Source: Oxalobacteraceae bacterium (lineage in GTDB: Bacteria > Pseudomonadota > Gammaproteobacteria > Burkholderiales > Burkholderiaceae_D). Taken from it: a stretch of DNA of 64,000 nucleotides. Positions 42,709 to 51,841 of this stretch are shown in pieces. Every line of letters starts with the position of its first letter. The stretch's first letter is position 1. A program made the position numbers and the translations under genes. The notes beneath the pieces are model-generated. The model saw nothing but the letters and a program-made list of their open reading frames with translations, ran no database searches and was not told the origin of the DNA. Where the stretch lies: contig CANCDR010000015.1 in assembly GCA_947374865.1 (NCBI GenBank), forward strand, positions 1 through 64,000, given 5' to 3'.

Positions 42709-44031
42709 ATGATTTTGTTCGCCCCGCACCATCGTAGACTGAGTTGGATCGCCGGCCTTGGCCTGAGTTTGCTGAGCCTGACGGCCGCAGCGCAGTCCAG
42801 CACCGCAGCACCCGCGAGCACGCTTGATCCTGCTCTCTTCATGCAAGGCATACCACCGCCGCCTGCGTACCGGATCCACATCGGAAACTGGCAAGAGAAT
42901 CCACAAAAAATCTGGTCATTTCAGCATTCCCGCGAGCTCTTCCCTACCCGCTCGATTGCCCGCGCCGGACAGGTCGTTGAATTACCGAGAGCGCCGCGTA
43001 AGCTCGATGATCTGCTCGTCAGCGGACCCGGCGAGCCTGCCATGAACTGGCAGCAGATGCTGCAGGTGACGCACACCGATGCCATCGTCATTCTGCATCA
43101 TGGAAAAATCATCGAAGAGCGCTACTTTAACGGCATGCAGCCGGCGACCCAGCATCTGCTGTTTTCAGCCAGTAAATCCATGACGGGACTGATGGCGGCA
43201 ATTCTGATCCGCGAAGGAAAACTCAAGGAAGACGCATTAGTCGGCTCACTGATTCCCGAACTGGCCGACAGTGCATGGGCCGGCGCGACAGTACGCCAGG
43301 TGCTCGACATGACGGACGGCGTGCAGTTCACCGAAATTTATAACGATCCCAGCTCGGATATTTACCGCTACATCGGCGCGATGGGTTGGGCGCCGCAATT
43401 ACGTCAGCCTGGCTCACAAGAAGGTATTCTGGCCATGCTGCCGACGCTGAAAAAAGTCCATGACGAGCCGCGCGGCAGTGTATTTCGCTACCGCTCACCC
43501 GCCACCGATGTGAGTGCCTGGATTGCCGAGCGCGCAGCCGGTCAGTCCCTTTCGGCCTGGCTGCAGGATCGTTTATGGAGTCGCCTCGGCATGGAACAGG
43601 ATGCTTATATGCTGCTCGACACGGCGGGCCAAGAAGTCACCTTTGCCGGCATGAACGCCACCGCGCGCGATATGGCGCGACTAGGACAGATGATGCTGCA
43701 ACGCGGTCAATGGCAAGGCCAGCAGATCGTCCCTGCGGCCGTGGTGGATGAACTGGCCAAAGGCGGCGATACCAAGGCGTTTGAAATCGGCGGCCCCAAA
43801 TCACGTAAGGGCTGGTCGTATCGCAGCCAATGGTGGGTCAATCCTTCAAAGAGCGGACCGCATTCATTTGCTGCCATGGGTGCCTATGGTCAAATGGTGA
43901 TGGTCTTTCCTGAGGATGATGTCGTGGTCGTCAAGTTGGGTAGTCATCCTGGGGCACTTAGTGCTGTGACAGATCCCGTTCACCAGCGCGCTTTTTCTGC
44001 ACTGATGGCCTATTTGAACACTTCAAAGTGA
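42709..44031 (+). CDS. exported serine hydrolase, beta-lactamase class C / NylB-like
   Basis: 440 residues from ATG 42709, with AAGGA 6 bases upstream; the longer frame to 42652 lacks one. Signal peptide about 1-28 (ends TAAAQ). The catalytic SxxK is SASK at 153-156 (LFSASKSMTG), the second motif is in FRYRSPATD, and LDMTDGVQFTEIYND matches 6-aminohexanoate-dimer hydrolase (NylB)-like proteins. The family includes esterases and amidases, so a periplasmic esterase acting on steroid esters or amide conjugates is possible (inference). Divergent from an MFS gene across a perfect operator copy. Confidence 0.85.
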   Translation: MILFAPHHRRLSWIAGLGLSLLSLTAAAQSSTAAPASTLDPALFMQGIPPPPAYRIHIGNWQENPQKIWSFQHSRELFPTRSIARAGQVVELPRAPRKLDDLLVSGPGEPAMNWQQMLQVTHTDAIVILHHGKIIEERYFNGMQPATQHLLFSASKSMTGLMAAILIREGKLKEDALVGSLIPELADSAWAGATVRQVLDMTDGVQFTEIYNDPSSDIYRYIGAMGWAPQLRQPGSQEGILAMLPTLKKVHDEPRGSVFRYRSPATDVSAWIAERAAGQSLSAWLQDRLWSRLGMEQDAYMLLDTAGQEVTFAGMNATARDMARLGQMMLQRGQWQGQQIVPAAVVDELAKGGDTKAFEIGGPKSRKGWSYRSQWWVNPSKSGPHSFAAMGAYGQMVMVFPEDDVVVVKLGSHPGALSAVTDPVHQRAFSALMAYLNTSK

Positions 44032-44082
44032 GTCGTGTGGGCGTTGAAGGCGTATTGAAAGAAGTCACTCAAAGAAAGCCAC

Positions 44083-44152
44083 AATACAAAAGCCGTAAGA
44101 CAAACGCTGTAATAAAAACGCTTTAATACAAACGCTTTAATACAAACGCAGT
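44083..44152. repeat. 14-base tandem repeat, five copies
   Basis: Five consecutive 14-base units close to AATACAAACGCTTT between the serine hydrolase and the next MFS gene; units 3 to 5 are the most alike. The rest of this 183-base gap shows only the AAGGAG ribosome site of the MFS gene. Confidence 0.8.
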
Positions 44153-44214
44153 AAAAAAATAAGCGCAGACGACATCAAAAAATGTCAGCCTGACTCAACC
44201 AAGGAGACCACCGT

Positions 44215-45462
44215 ATGAAGAAGCATTTGACCCTGTTAATCCTGACTCTGATCGCCACCATACAATTTTTTGACCGCGCCCTGATGGTCGTGATTATGGA
44301 GCCGCTCAAACAGGAATTTCATCTGAGTGATTCGCAGCTAGGCCTGCTGTCTGGCTTTAGCTACGCCGCCGCATTTGCGATCGCCGGCATACCGCTTGGC
44401 TGGCTGGCCGATCGTTCAAACCGGCGTAATCTGCTGGCCATTTTGCTCGCCGCTTGGAGCGCCTTGGTCGCGCTGGCCGGATCAGCTGGTAGCTTCGCTG
44501 CGCTGGTGGCAACGCGGGTCGGCATCGGCGCCATGGATGCCGGTGGTCAGCCCTGCTCTGTGTCGATGATTTCGGATCTCTATTCGCGCGAACGGCGTTC
44601 GACTGCGGTGGCGATATTTTATGTTGGCGTCCCAGTGGGAATGCTGCTCGGTTTTATGCTGGGCGCGATGGTGGCGGTGCAGTATGGCTGGCGCCAGGCG
44701 TTTATTGTCGCCGCGGTGCCTGGCTTTTTGCTGGCGCTGATGCTGTTTTTATTTTCGCGCGAGCCACAACGTGGTGGCTCGGGCATCGTTGCCGCTGACG
44801 GACCACCGCCTTCACTGGCACAGACGATCACCTTCATGCGCAGTCAATCTTCGCTCGTGAACGTGATGGCGGCGTCGGTGTTGGTCACTGCCAGCTCATC
44901 GGCGATGATGTCGTGGATCGGTTCCCTGCTCATTCGTAGTCATGGCCTGAGCATTGCCGAAGTCGGCATCATCACCGCACTGGCCATGGGCGGCTTTGGC
45001 GCCATCGGGACGATTCTGTTTGGTTTGCTGGCTGACCGGGTGGGCGCACGCGATATGCGTTCTCAGCCACGACTGATGGCCTTTGCCGCTGCCATGATCG
45101 CCATCATGGGCAGCGCGGTGGCACTCATGCCGACCGTTGCCGGGGCAGCCATTTCGCTGGCGGTTTTTGCGGCCTTTGTGGCCGGCTTGAATGGTCCAAC
45201 CTATGCGCTGAGCCAGAGTCTGGTCAAAGTGCGCATGCGCGCTACGTCGATGTCGAGCCTGGTGGTGTTATTGAATCTGATCGGCGTCGGGCTCGGGCCG
45301 ACTATTGCCGGCGTGCTCAGCGATGTGTTCGCGCTGCGTTTTGGTGCCGATTCGGTGCGTTGGTCGATGGTGTGTGTACTGGTACTGAATCTGCCCGCTG
45401 TATGGTTATTTTTGCGGGCAGCGCGCACCATCAGAGAAGATATCCAACGCGCTGAAGCTTGA
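44215..45462 (+). CDS. MFS permease, Spinster-like
   Basis: 415 residues, about 12 membrane segments. FDRALMVVIMEPLKQEFHLSD after TM1 and GWLADRSNRRN as the A-motif place it with the other Spinster-like permeases of the window. AAGGAGA precedes ATG 44215. It follows the serine hydrolase on the same strand and may be co-transcribed, with the hydrolase product as a possible substrate (inference). Confidence 0.85.
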   Translation: MKKHLTLLILTLIATIQFFDRALMVVIMEPLKQEFHLSDSQLGLLSGFSYAAAFAIAGIPLGWLADRSNRRNLLAILLAAWSALVALAGSAGSFAALVATRVGIGAMDAGGQPCSVSMISDLYSRERRSTAVAIFYVGVPVGMLLGFMLGAMVAVQYGWRQAFIVAAVPGFLLALMLFLFSREPQRGGSGIVAADGPPPSLAQTITFMRSQSSLVNVMAASVLVTASSSAMMSWIGSLLIRSHGLSIAEVGIITALAMGGFGAIGTILFGLLADRVGARDMRSQPRLMAFAAAMIAIMGSAVALMPTVAGAAISLAVFAAFVAGLNGPTYALSQSLVKVRMRATSMSSLVVLLNLIGVGLGPTIAGVLSDVFALRFGADSVRWSMVCVLVLNLPAVWLFLRAARTIREDIQRAEA

Positions 45463-45483
45463 TGTTCAAAGCCATTTTGAACA
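45463..45483. repeat. hairpin TGTTCAAA / TTTGAACA directly after the MFS stop
   Basis: An 8 bp stem with a 5-base loop starting right after the TGA. No T-run follows. It may work with the hairpin at 45517 to end or stabilise the transcript. Confidence 0.45.
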
Positions 45484-45516
45484 GATTGAATCCAACTCAC
45501 TGACAAGCGGGTTTTT

Positions 45517-45551
45517 CCAGGAACACGAGTGCTTGCACTCCGTGTTCCTGG
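45517..45551. terminator. long hairpin in the MFS-orphan gap
   Basis: CCAGGAACACG-AGTGC-TT-GCACT-C-CGTGTTCCTGG, a 16-pair stem with a 2-base loop and one bulged C. It lacks a T-run on either strand, so it may be a REP-like element or a factor-dependent end. The rest of 45463-45762 shows no gene and becomes AT-rich towards the next gene. Confidence 0.5.
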
Positions 45552-45762
45552 CCTTGATGCCCCCCTTCGCATCACATCCCTCTGTACCCATCTCCCTTAA
45601 TTGCCGGCGCTTCGTGTCGCTTGCCTTCATTTCGTCTGAACAAACGACACGCCACGCCAAAACAACAAAAAAATTGACTAAGATGAATCTGCGTTGATGA
45701 AAGTGCAGCACCGATCTTGGTGATGGTGTGATCTCAGATTTACTTACAGCATAGGCGAACAG

Positions 45763-47643
45763 ATGAATAGTCAATTCCACGGCGAGGACTTTGAAAAAAT
45801 TCAAAAGGGCTTAAAACTTGCGCAAGTCAGCGAAGCCCATTTAAAACAACTCCAGGAAATTTTTGACGGAATACCCGCGCCTGTTGCTAGCAAAATCATT
45901 AAAGGTGGGACATTTTCATATCAAGGCTTATTTTTGAGCCAGTCCGGGGAAGCGAAGGAACGCAGAGACCTTGCCCGGGGGATGAATTATGTATTAGGAC
46001 TTCAAGCGCATCTCAATAAGCAGAATTACGCCATGAATAAAATATGGCATGAACGTATGCTTAGCAGCAAAATTGCGATCGATGCAAAGAAATCATCTCT
46101 ACGCAGTGCTGTCAACGATGTTATTTCTCAATCAACTATGCGTGACGATGTCGCGCCCGCTTCTGCCAAACAATCCAACGCACAAATCACACCGCAGCAC
46201 AGGCCGGCAATCCATCTTCCGGCACCAATCTGTAAGGAGGTCGATCCACCCCACCTATTAAAAAATAAATTTAAAGCTGCGGTGCGCAAAATAGAGTCGA
46301 TGAACATGGCCGCCAAGGCCTTTTCTGCCGAAGGTGCGGAACGTAGTAATCGCGCAGTGGATTTTATAAAAAAAGACACCAAAGTCGATATCGCCTGGAT
46401 GACAGCCTGCAATAAGGTCAGCCGGTACGTGACAGATAACCAGGTCTGGTTTCAATTTAACTATACCTCCATGAATAGTGCGATCAAGGATGCATATCAA
46501 CACTTCGAAGTGAATGTAACGGAAAATCAGGCAGCGATATCAGCGCGTCTAGACATGGCAAAGCAGCTCTTTTCAGCCTTGAAGACAGGCCCTTTTCCCG
46601 TTTCGATGATTGGCGATATTGGCTGTAAAGCACTTGATTTCGCTACCGTCGACACGGCGATTGATTCACGAGGAGATATCGCCGTAAGGGAAGTAAAGAG
46701 TAGTGGCTTTATCAGCAAAGTCGTTCAAAAATTGACTGAAACACAAGAGGAAATAAGACGCGTCGGCCCAAAGTTACTGAGCTTAAGCACCCAATCCAGT
46801 TTGGGGGATAATTTAAGTCAGGTCTGCCAATGCCAGCTGCGAATCATGCAAGAAGTATTGAAATCCGTTTGCGATGAACACTTCGGCGATACCACTTCCG
46901 TGATGGAGAAAATTAGCCGCTTTAAGACGGAGGTATTACAGGACACGAATTTGTTTGATGCCGCAAAGGAGAAAGAAGCACGCGCACAAGGCGTAGCCTT
47001 CAAAACCAGCCCGCACCAGATCATGGGACGCATTGGTGACAATGGCGACGGCCAGGGTAGCGCGCATATTAATAATTACGTTGTCAGAAGAATTCAACAA
47101 TATCAAGACGAACTTATCGAACAAATTAAGACGACCTTGAAGAATTCACCCGAGCCAGTCGATCAGGGATTTATGTGTAGAGCGGTTGAAATGAAGCTGT
47201 ATTGTTCTTACATTACATTACTTTTTGCGGAACCAAGAGATTACAAAATCAAGCCGCTGAGTCAGGGCATCGTTGATTTTTTTGCACAAGAAGGACCTTT
47301 CGGCATACTCATTAAAACGGATAAAGAGTCAGAGACGCACGCTAAAGACAATTACTTACTCGCTTATAAGGACGACGCAAACCACAAAAAAGTTTTACGT
47401 TACTTTTGTGAATGGTACGCAAAAAATATTAACCCTTTTATGCTAGTCGCTGGAAGTCTTCATAATGGCGAAAAGTATTCGCCTTATTTGATCATGCTTT
47501 TATGTAAGAGAGAAATCGGAAGAATTAACGAAGCGGTTTACGCGGGTCGATCCAAAGGAACATTTGGTATGACCAATTGGGACTGGCAAAAAATAAATCT
47601 GGCATTAAATACAATAGAAAAGAGCGATACCTCAGCTCGGTGA
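45763..47643 (+). CDS. unrecognised 626-residue protein
   Basis: I do not recognise any family. The protein has no signal peptide or membrane segment and is rich in Lys, Gln, Asn and Ser. Several stretches look helical or coiled-coil (about 165-200, 320-375 and 435-460). Residues about 125-155 form a Pro/Gln/Ser-rich linker that may separate two domains. Its codon use is clearly more AT-rich than that of all neighbours, with many AAA, AAT and TTT codons, which suggests recent transfer. It lies between two MFS genes of the steroid island without an evident link to them. ATG 45763 has a weak AGGCGA upstream. A defence or effector role is conceivable, but nothing in the sequence shows it. Confidence 0.7.
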   Translation: MNSQFHGEDFEKIQKGLKLAQVSEAHLKQLQEIFDGIPAPVASKIIKGGTFSYQGLFLSQSGEAKERRDLARGMNYVLGLQAHLNKQNYAMNKIWHERMLSSKIAIDAKKSSLRSAVNDVISQSTMRDDVAPASAKQSNAQITPQHRPAIHLPAPICKEVDPPHLLKNKFKAAVRKIESMNMAAKAFSAEGAERSNRAVDFIKKDTKVDIAWMTACNKVSRYVTDNQVWFQFNYTSMNSAIKDAYQHFEVNVTENQAAISARLDMAKQLFSALKTGPFPVSMIGDIGCKALDFATVDTAIDSRGDIAVREVKSSGFISKVVQKLTETQEEIRRVGPKLLSLSTQSSLGDNLSQVCQCQLRIMQEVLKSVCDEHFGDTTSVMEKISRFKTEVLQDTNLFDAAKEKEARAQGVAFKTSPHQIMGRIGDNGDGQGSAHINNYVVRRIQQYQDELIEQIKTTLKNSPEPVDQGFMCRAVEMKLYCSYITLLFAEPRDYKIKPLSQGIVDFFAQEGPFGILIKTDKESETHAKDNYLLAYKDDANHKKVLRYFCEWYAKNINPFMLVAGSLHNGEKYSPYLIMLLCKREIGRINEAVYAGRSKGTFGMTNWDWQKINLALNTIEKSDTSAR

Positions 47644-47684
47644 GGTATGCGCTGCACTTGGTGACATGTAGTCGCTACAATTTT

Positions 47685-49034
47685 TTACCCTACTGCGCTT
47701 GCTTGGGACTGTGCATAAGGCTTCATCGCCGCAAACAATGACAGCGCCGCCAGACCAAAAGCACCCATCACGATGATCAAGGACCAACGCAGGGACTCGG
47801 CACCCAACATTGGCAGCAAGGCGTCGCTGAGCATGCCCACGCCTAGCGGACCCAGGCCACCGCCTACAAGGGTCAGACCCAGGTTATACAAGGCCAATGC
47901 CGTGGTACGGCGATGCGAAGATACCAGTGCCGTCAAAGCCGCAAAACTAGGCGCGGCCCACCAGACACCAAAGAAGGCAAACAGCACATTAAAGACCATC
48001 GCATGCGGTATGCGTAGTGGGCCTAACAGCCAGAACTCCCCGGCCGGATAGAGAAAATAAAGCACGCCGAACGGCAGCGCCAATAACGAACCGATCATCG
48101 GCACGCCAATTTGCCAGCGCACGTCGCGCTGTGTGAGGCGATCACATAGCCAGCCGCTGATCAAGGCACCAAAAATCGATGAAATGCCGCTGACCAGCCC
48201 AATCAAAATGCCGGCTTCCTGTAAATTGAGGCCATGACTACGCACCAGAAAGGCCGTGCTCCAGATGCCGATACCATAGCCAACGAAGCCGAGCAATAAG
48301 CCGGCGATCGTAATACGGACGAATGCCGGGGAGGCCCACATGGCGCGCATGACAGTGGCCAGCGATTCACCGGCACCGGCGGTGGCAATAGCGGCTTCCT
48401 GGGTGTTATCCCAGCGACCACGTACCGGCTCAATACCGCCCTGACGTAACAGCACAGCCACTAATACGCCGGGGATGGTCATCCATAAAAAGGCGCTGCG
48501 CCAGCCATATTGATGCGCGAGCCACGCGCCCATACCAAGACCAAACAAGGTCCCCAATGGCGGCCCGAGCATGAAGACGCTCATGGCGCGGCTGCGCTGC
48601 TGTGGCGGATAGTGATCGGCGATGATCGATAAGGATGGCGCGGTACCACCGGATTCGCCAACGGCCACACCAACGCGTGCTGCGGCGAGTTGCCAGTAGC
48701 TGGTGGCCAGGCCGCACACGCCGGTCATGACACTCCACGCAGCGCAGCACCAGGCGACCATGTTACGCCGATTACTCCGATCAGCCAGACGCCCCATCGG
48801 CACCGCCAGCGCCGTATAAAAAACCGAAAACGCCAGCCCGGTCAGTAAGCCCATGGCGGTGTCGGAGACCATGAACTCCTTCTTGACCGGCTCGATCAAG
48901 ACACCCATGATTTGCCGGTCGATCAGGCTCATGGCATATACAAAGGTAAGCAGAATCAGCGTGTAATGGCGTCGCCAGTTCGACTGCGTTGCCGATTCAA
49001 GCGGGGATAAGGGCACTGCAGAGGATGTCGTCAT
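47685..49034 (-). CDS. MFS permease, Spinster-like
   Basis: 449 residues, about 12 membrane segments. IDRQIMGVLIEPVKKEFMVSD and GRLADRSNRRN are nearly identical to the matching stretches in the permeases at 2165 and 41182. GGAG lies 5 bases before ATG 49034, and a degenerate palindromic operator (49087-49100) is 53 bases upstream. It is 115 bases after the DUF1254 gene and may have its own promoter. Probable importer or exporter for the island's substrate or intermediates. Confidence 0.85.
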   Translation of the reverse strand: MTTSSAVPLSPLESATQSNWRRHYTLILLTFVYAMSLIDRQIMGVLIEPVKKEFMVSDTAMGLLTGLAFSVFYTALAVPMGRLADRSNRRNMVAWCCAAWSVMTGVCGLATSYWQLAAARVGVAVGESGGTAPSLSIIADHYPPQQRSRAMSVFMLGPPLGTLFGLGMGAWLAHQYGWRSAFLWMTIPGVLVAVLLRQGGIEPVRGRWDNTQEAAIATAGAGESLATVMRAMWASPAFVRITIAGLLLGFVGYGIGIWSTAFLVRSHGLNLQEAGILIGLVSGISSIFGALISGWLCDRLTQRDVRWQIGVPMIGSLLALPFGVLYFLYPAGEFWLLGPLRIPHAMVFNVLFAFFGVWWAAPSFAALTALVSSHRRTTALALYNLGLTLVGGGLGPLGVGMLSDALLPMLGAESLRWSLIIVMGAFGLAALSLFAAMKPYAQSQASAVG

Positions 49035-49086
49035 GGTTACTCCGGGCTAGAACATATAGTCTGGCACGCCCGCAGAGGGTCTACCC

Positions 49087-49100
49087 CCTGCAAACGGACT
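49087..49100. promoter_or_regulatory. degenerate operator upstream of the MFS gene
   Basis: CCTGCAAACGGACT: the half AAACGGAC is kept and flanked by AGATGG, as in the copy at 31187. Weak alone, but its place in front of a Spinster-like permease fits the regulon. Confidence 0.4.
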
Positions 49101-49149
49101 AGATGGCACATGACCCTGATACAGAAAAATGATTTTGGTGCGTGAAAAT

Positions 49150-50559
49150 TCAGGGCCGCTCGAGCAATGGCGCCGGCTTATAGCTGCCGTCAAATACGCC
49201 TTTGCCCGGTGCGTAAATACGCATGACGAGCAAATAAGCGCCCTCACCTACGGGAAGCCAGTTAGATTTACCCTCAGCCGGCGCATCCTTTTGAATATGA
49301 ATATCCAGCGCACCGTCGGCATTCAATTTTAAGCCGGGAGTCCGGTTGCCCAGACTATAGCGCTTGAGCGGATTTTCGATCAAATTAAAGGTCTTCAGAT
49401 CATAAGCAGAAATAGACCAGAAGGCGCCGGCCGGTGGGATCTCATGCGGCAGCAAATGCAGGTGATATTTTTTGGCGCCGCTCATGAGCTGCCCGGCGCC
49501 ATCGACTGTACGTGCAACGTAGGTGCTCTCTTCCGGACGATTGGCATAACCGGCAAAAACGACGCCCGCGCGCAGCAAATAATCTGTGCCGTAATCACTC
49601 AGCCCGAGCGGAAAAATCCAGCCATTGCGCACATCCGGCATCGGCTGCTGTGCTGACGCGCGCAACATGGCCAGGCCATCGGTCATGGCGCGTTCGAGTC
49701 CGCGTCGGGTGGCCGGATCGAGTTGATCGAGAACCAGTGTACGCTTCGGACCAACGCCAATCTGATCGAACAGACCCATGAGCGCGGCTTCGTCTACACC
49801 TGCCGCATTACTACGTAGCCAGCGATTGAGTACCAGGAAAAAATCCAGTGAGGTCAGCGGATTGATTGGCGCCGCCGCCTCAGCCACCGGCACTACCGGT
49901 GGCAGCTTGCCGGCAAATTTTGATAAAGGGACCGACCAAATTTGTTGCATCAGATTTTTAGCCTGCGCGAAATCAGCCTCGCCATCGACCAGCATACGGC
50001 CCAGCACCCAGACCTGTTTGGTCGCCATGCGCACTTGCACTACATTGGCTGGCAACGTGCCTTTGAAATCAGGGCCTACAAGAGCGAAGAATTTTTCCTC
50101 CGTGCCGGTGGTGCGCTGACCGATGTGCGTGACTTCATTAAAAAAGTCAGTGATCGCCAAGGTGTAATAACGGCCCTTGGTATCCGGCGTGTGGACAATG
50201 ATCGGTTCCTGCGCCAGATCGAACCAGCCGCCGAAATACAGCGTGTCATTATTCGGCGCGCGCAGATTACCGGCGGTCGTTGGCGTGACCAAAAAATCAT
50301 AGCGATAAAAATGATTTAAGGGCGCATGGACCTGCTGCTGGAGGCCGGTTCGGTGGGTTTCGTTATGCATCTGCTTGCTCATATCCACGATCGGATAGCC
50401 CCATAGATAGGCCAGTGTGCCGACGTGGTAAGCCAGCTGTTCGCGTATCAGGCTGGTATTGGCGGCACGTGCATCGACGTTCTGCGCGGATGACGTCAGC
50501 GGTAATGCCAACAGCAGCATGGCTGCGATGGCAGCAAAGAGGCGTTTGAGTTCGGCCAT
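49150..50559 (-). CDS. exported DUF1254/DUF1214 protein
   Basis: 469 residues. Signal peptide about 1-25 (LLLALPLTSSAQN). DUF1254 part with YLWGYPIVDMSKQMH, NNDTLYFGGWFDLAQEPIIVHTPDTKGRYYTLAI; DUF1214 part with HLHLLPHEIPPAGAFWSISAYDL and NPLKRYSLGNRTPGL. Same family as the protein at 26944 but only distantly similar. Periplasmic, function unknown. It is one base after the acyl-CoA dehydrogenase gene and so belongs to the operon that starts at 58078, tying the family to this catabolic pathway. Confidence 0.85.
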   Translation of the reverse strand: MAELKRLFAAIAAMLLLALPLTSSAQNVDARAANTSLIREQLAYHVGTLAYLWGYPIVDMSKQMHNETHRTGLQQQVHAPLNHFYRYDFLVTPTTAGNLRAPNNDTLYFGGWFDLAQEPIIVHTPDTKGRYYTLAITDFFNEVTHIGQRTTGTEEKFFALVGPDFKGTLPANVVQVRMATKQVWVLGRMLVDGEADFAQAKNLMQQIWSVPLSKFAGKLPPVVPVAEAAAPINPLTSLDFFLVLNRWLRSNAAGVDEAALMGLFDQIGVGPKRTLVLDQLDPATRRGLERAMTDGLAMLRASAQQPMPDVRNGWIFPLGLSDYGTDYLLRAGVVFAGYANRPEESTYVARTVDGAGQLMSGAKKYHLHLLPHEIPPAGAFWSISAYDLKTFNLIENPLKRYSLGNRTPGLKLNADGALDIHIQKDAPAEGKSNWLPVGEGAYLLVMRIYAPGKGVFDGSYKPAPLLERP

Positions 50560-50560
50560 C

Positions 50561-51796
50561 TCAGCTCACCAGCTGATTAAACGGTACGCCTTTATCATTG
50601 CGTAATTCTGCCGGCAATCCCAACACACGCTCACCAACATTGTTGCGCACGATTTCATCCGTACCACCGGCAATGCGCATGCCGGCCGCACCAAACCAGA
50701 GTGATTCTACCTGTTGCCAGTCTTCGCCCAATTCGTCGGACGCTAACACCCCACGTTCGCCCTGCAAATCGATGGCGCAGTAAGCGTAATCCTGCAAGGT
50801 GCGCGCGCCAACAATCTTGGACACGGACAGCTCGGGGCCGGGTTCTTTGCCTTTGCCCAGCTCCGTCAGGCCACGACATTGCAGCAGCCATAAGCCTTGC
50901 GCATTCAGGTACAGATCGGCCAGACGCTCACGCATGCGACCATCCTTTAACGCGCTTTGCCCGGCAAACTGCGCATCGCGCATCATCGTCGCGGCGGTAC
51001 GCCAAAGTTCGGGCGGCATCACGCCACCGATCGACAGGCGCTCGTTCATCAAGGCTGTCATCGTCACTTTCCAGCCTTTGCCGACCTCACCCAGGCGCTG
51101 ACTATCAGGGACAAACACGTCGTTCATGAAGACTTCATTAAATTCGGCTTCACCACTGGCCTGACGAATCGGCCGGATACTCACGCCGGGTGACTTCATG
51201 TCGATATAAAAGCTGGTGAGACCATCAAATTTTGGGACATTCGGATCGGTCCGGGTGAGCACCGTGCCGAAATCGGCAAATTGCGCCCATGTGGTCCAGA
51301 CTTTTTGACCATTGATCAGCCAGCCATCGCGACCATCCGTGCAGCGTTCGGCGCGAGTGCGCACCATGCCCAGATCAGATCCGGCACCGGGTTCGGACAA
51401 GAGCTGACACCAGAGTTCTTCACCGCGCAGGGCCGGGCCCACATGCCGTTCGCGTACTGCCGGACTGGCATGCACAAACAGCGACGGTATCACCATCCCC
51501 AGACTGACCGAGAAGGCATTGCCGGGCACGCTGTAGTGGCCCTCTTCCTGACGAAAAATAAGCTCCTGCATCGGCGTGCCGCCGCGTCCACCAAACGCGA
51601 CCGGCCAGGTGATGGCGCCAAAGCCGGCGACGGCTTTTTTACCCTGCCAAACACGCGAGGCCTGCAAACGTGCCTGGGCATCCATGCCTTGCCCATACAC
51701 CTCGTTCGAGCGCGCCTTACGTTGGGCATTCGCGGCTAACCACTGCTGGCATTCGGTCCGAAAATTTGCTTCGTCGGGAGAGTCTTGAAAGTCCAT
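50561..51796 (-). CDS. acyl-CoA dehydrogenase, FadE-like
   Basis: 411 residues. LLSEPGAGSDLGMVRTRAE and the C-terminal AAGMRIAGGTDEIVRNNVGERVLGLP are intact. It lies 45 bases after another acyl-CoA dehydrogenase (51842-52996) that lacks the matching C-terminal motif, so the two probably form the third heteromeric pair in the window. Three pairs would fit three rounds of beta-oxidation on a C8-type sterol side chain. It should act in the cytoplasm on a steroid CoA ester (inference). Confidence 0.87.
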   Translation of the reverse strand: MDFQDSPDEANFRTECQQWLAANAQRKARSNEVYGQGMDAQARLQASRVWQGKKAVAGFGAITWPVAFGGRGGTPMQELIFRQEEGHYSVPGNAFSVSLGMVIPSLFVHASPAVRERHVGPALRGEELWCQLLSEPGAGSDLGMVRTRAERCTDGRDGWLINGQKVWTTWAQFADFGTVLTRTDPNVPKFDGLTSFYIDMKSPGVSIRPIRQASGEAEFNEVFMNDVFVPDSQRLGEVGKGWKVTMTALMNERLSIGGVMPPELWRTAATMMRDAQFAGQSALKDGRMRERLADLYLNAQGLWLLQCRGLTELGKGKEPGPELSVSKIVGARTLQDYAYCAIDLQGERGVLASDELGEDWQQVESLWFGAAGMRIAGGTDEIVRNNVGERVLGLPAELRNDKGVPFNQLVS

Positions 51797-51841
51797 TTTT
51801 ATACCCTTGTATTGAATAGTCGCAGGTGCTGCGAATGCAAT

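Noticed and set aside
45517-45551. Long hairpin as a certain rho-independent terminator
   Set aside because: No T-run follows on either strand; kept only as a possible terminator or repeat.
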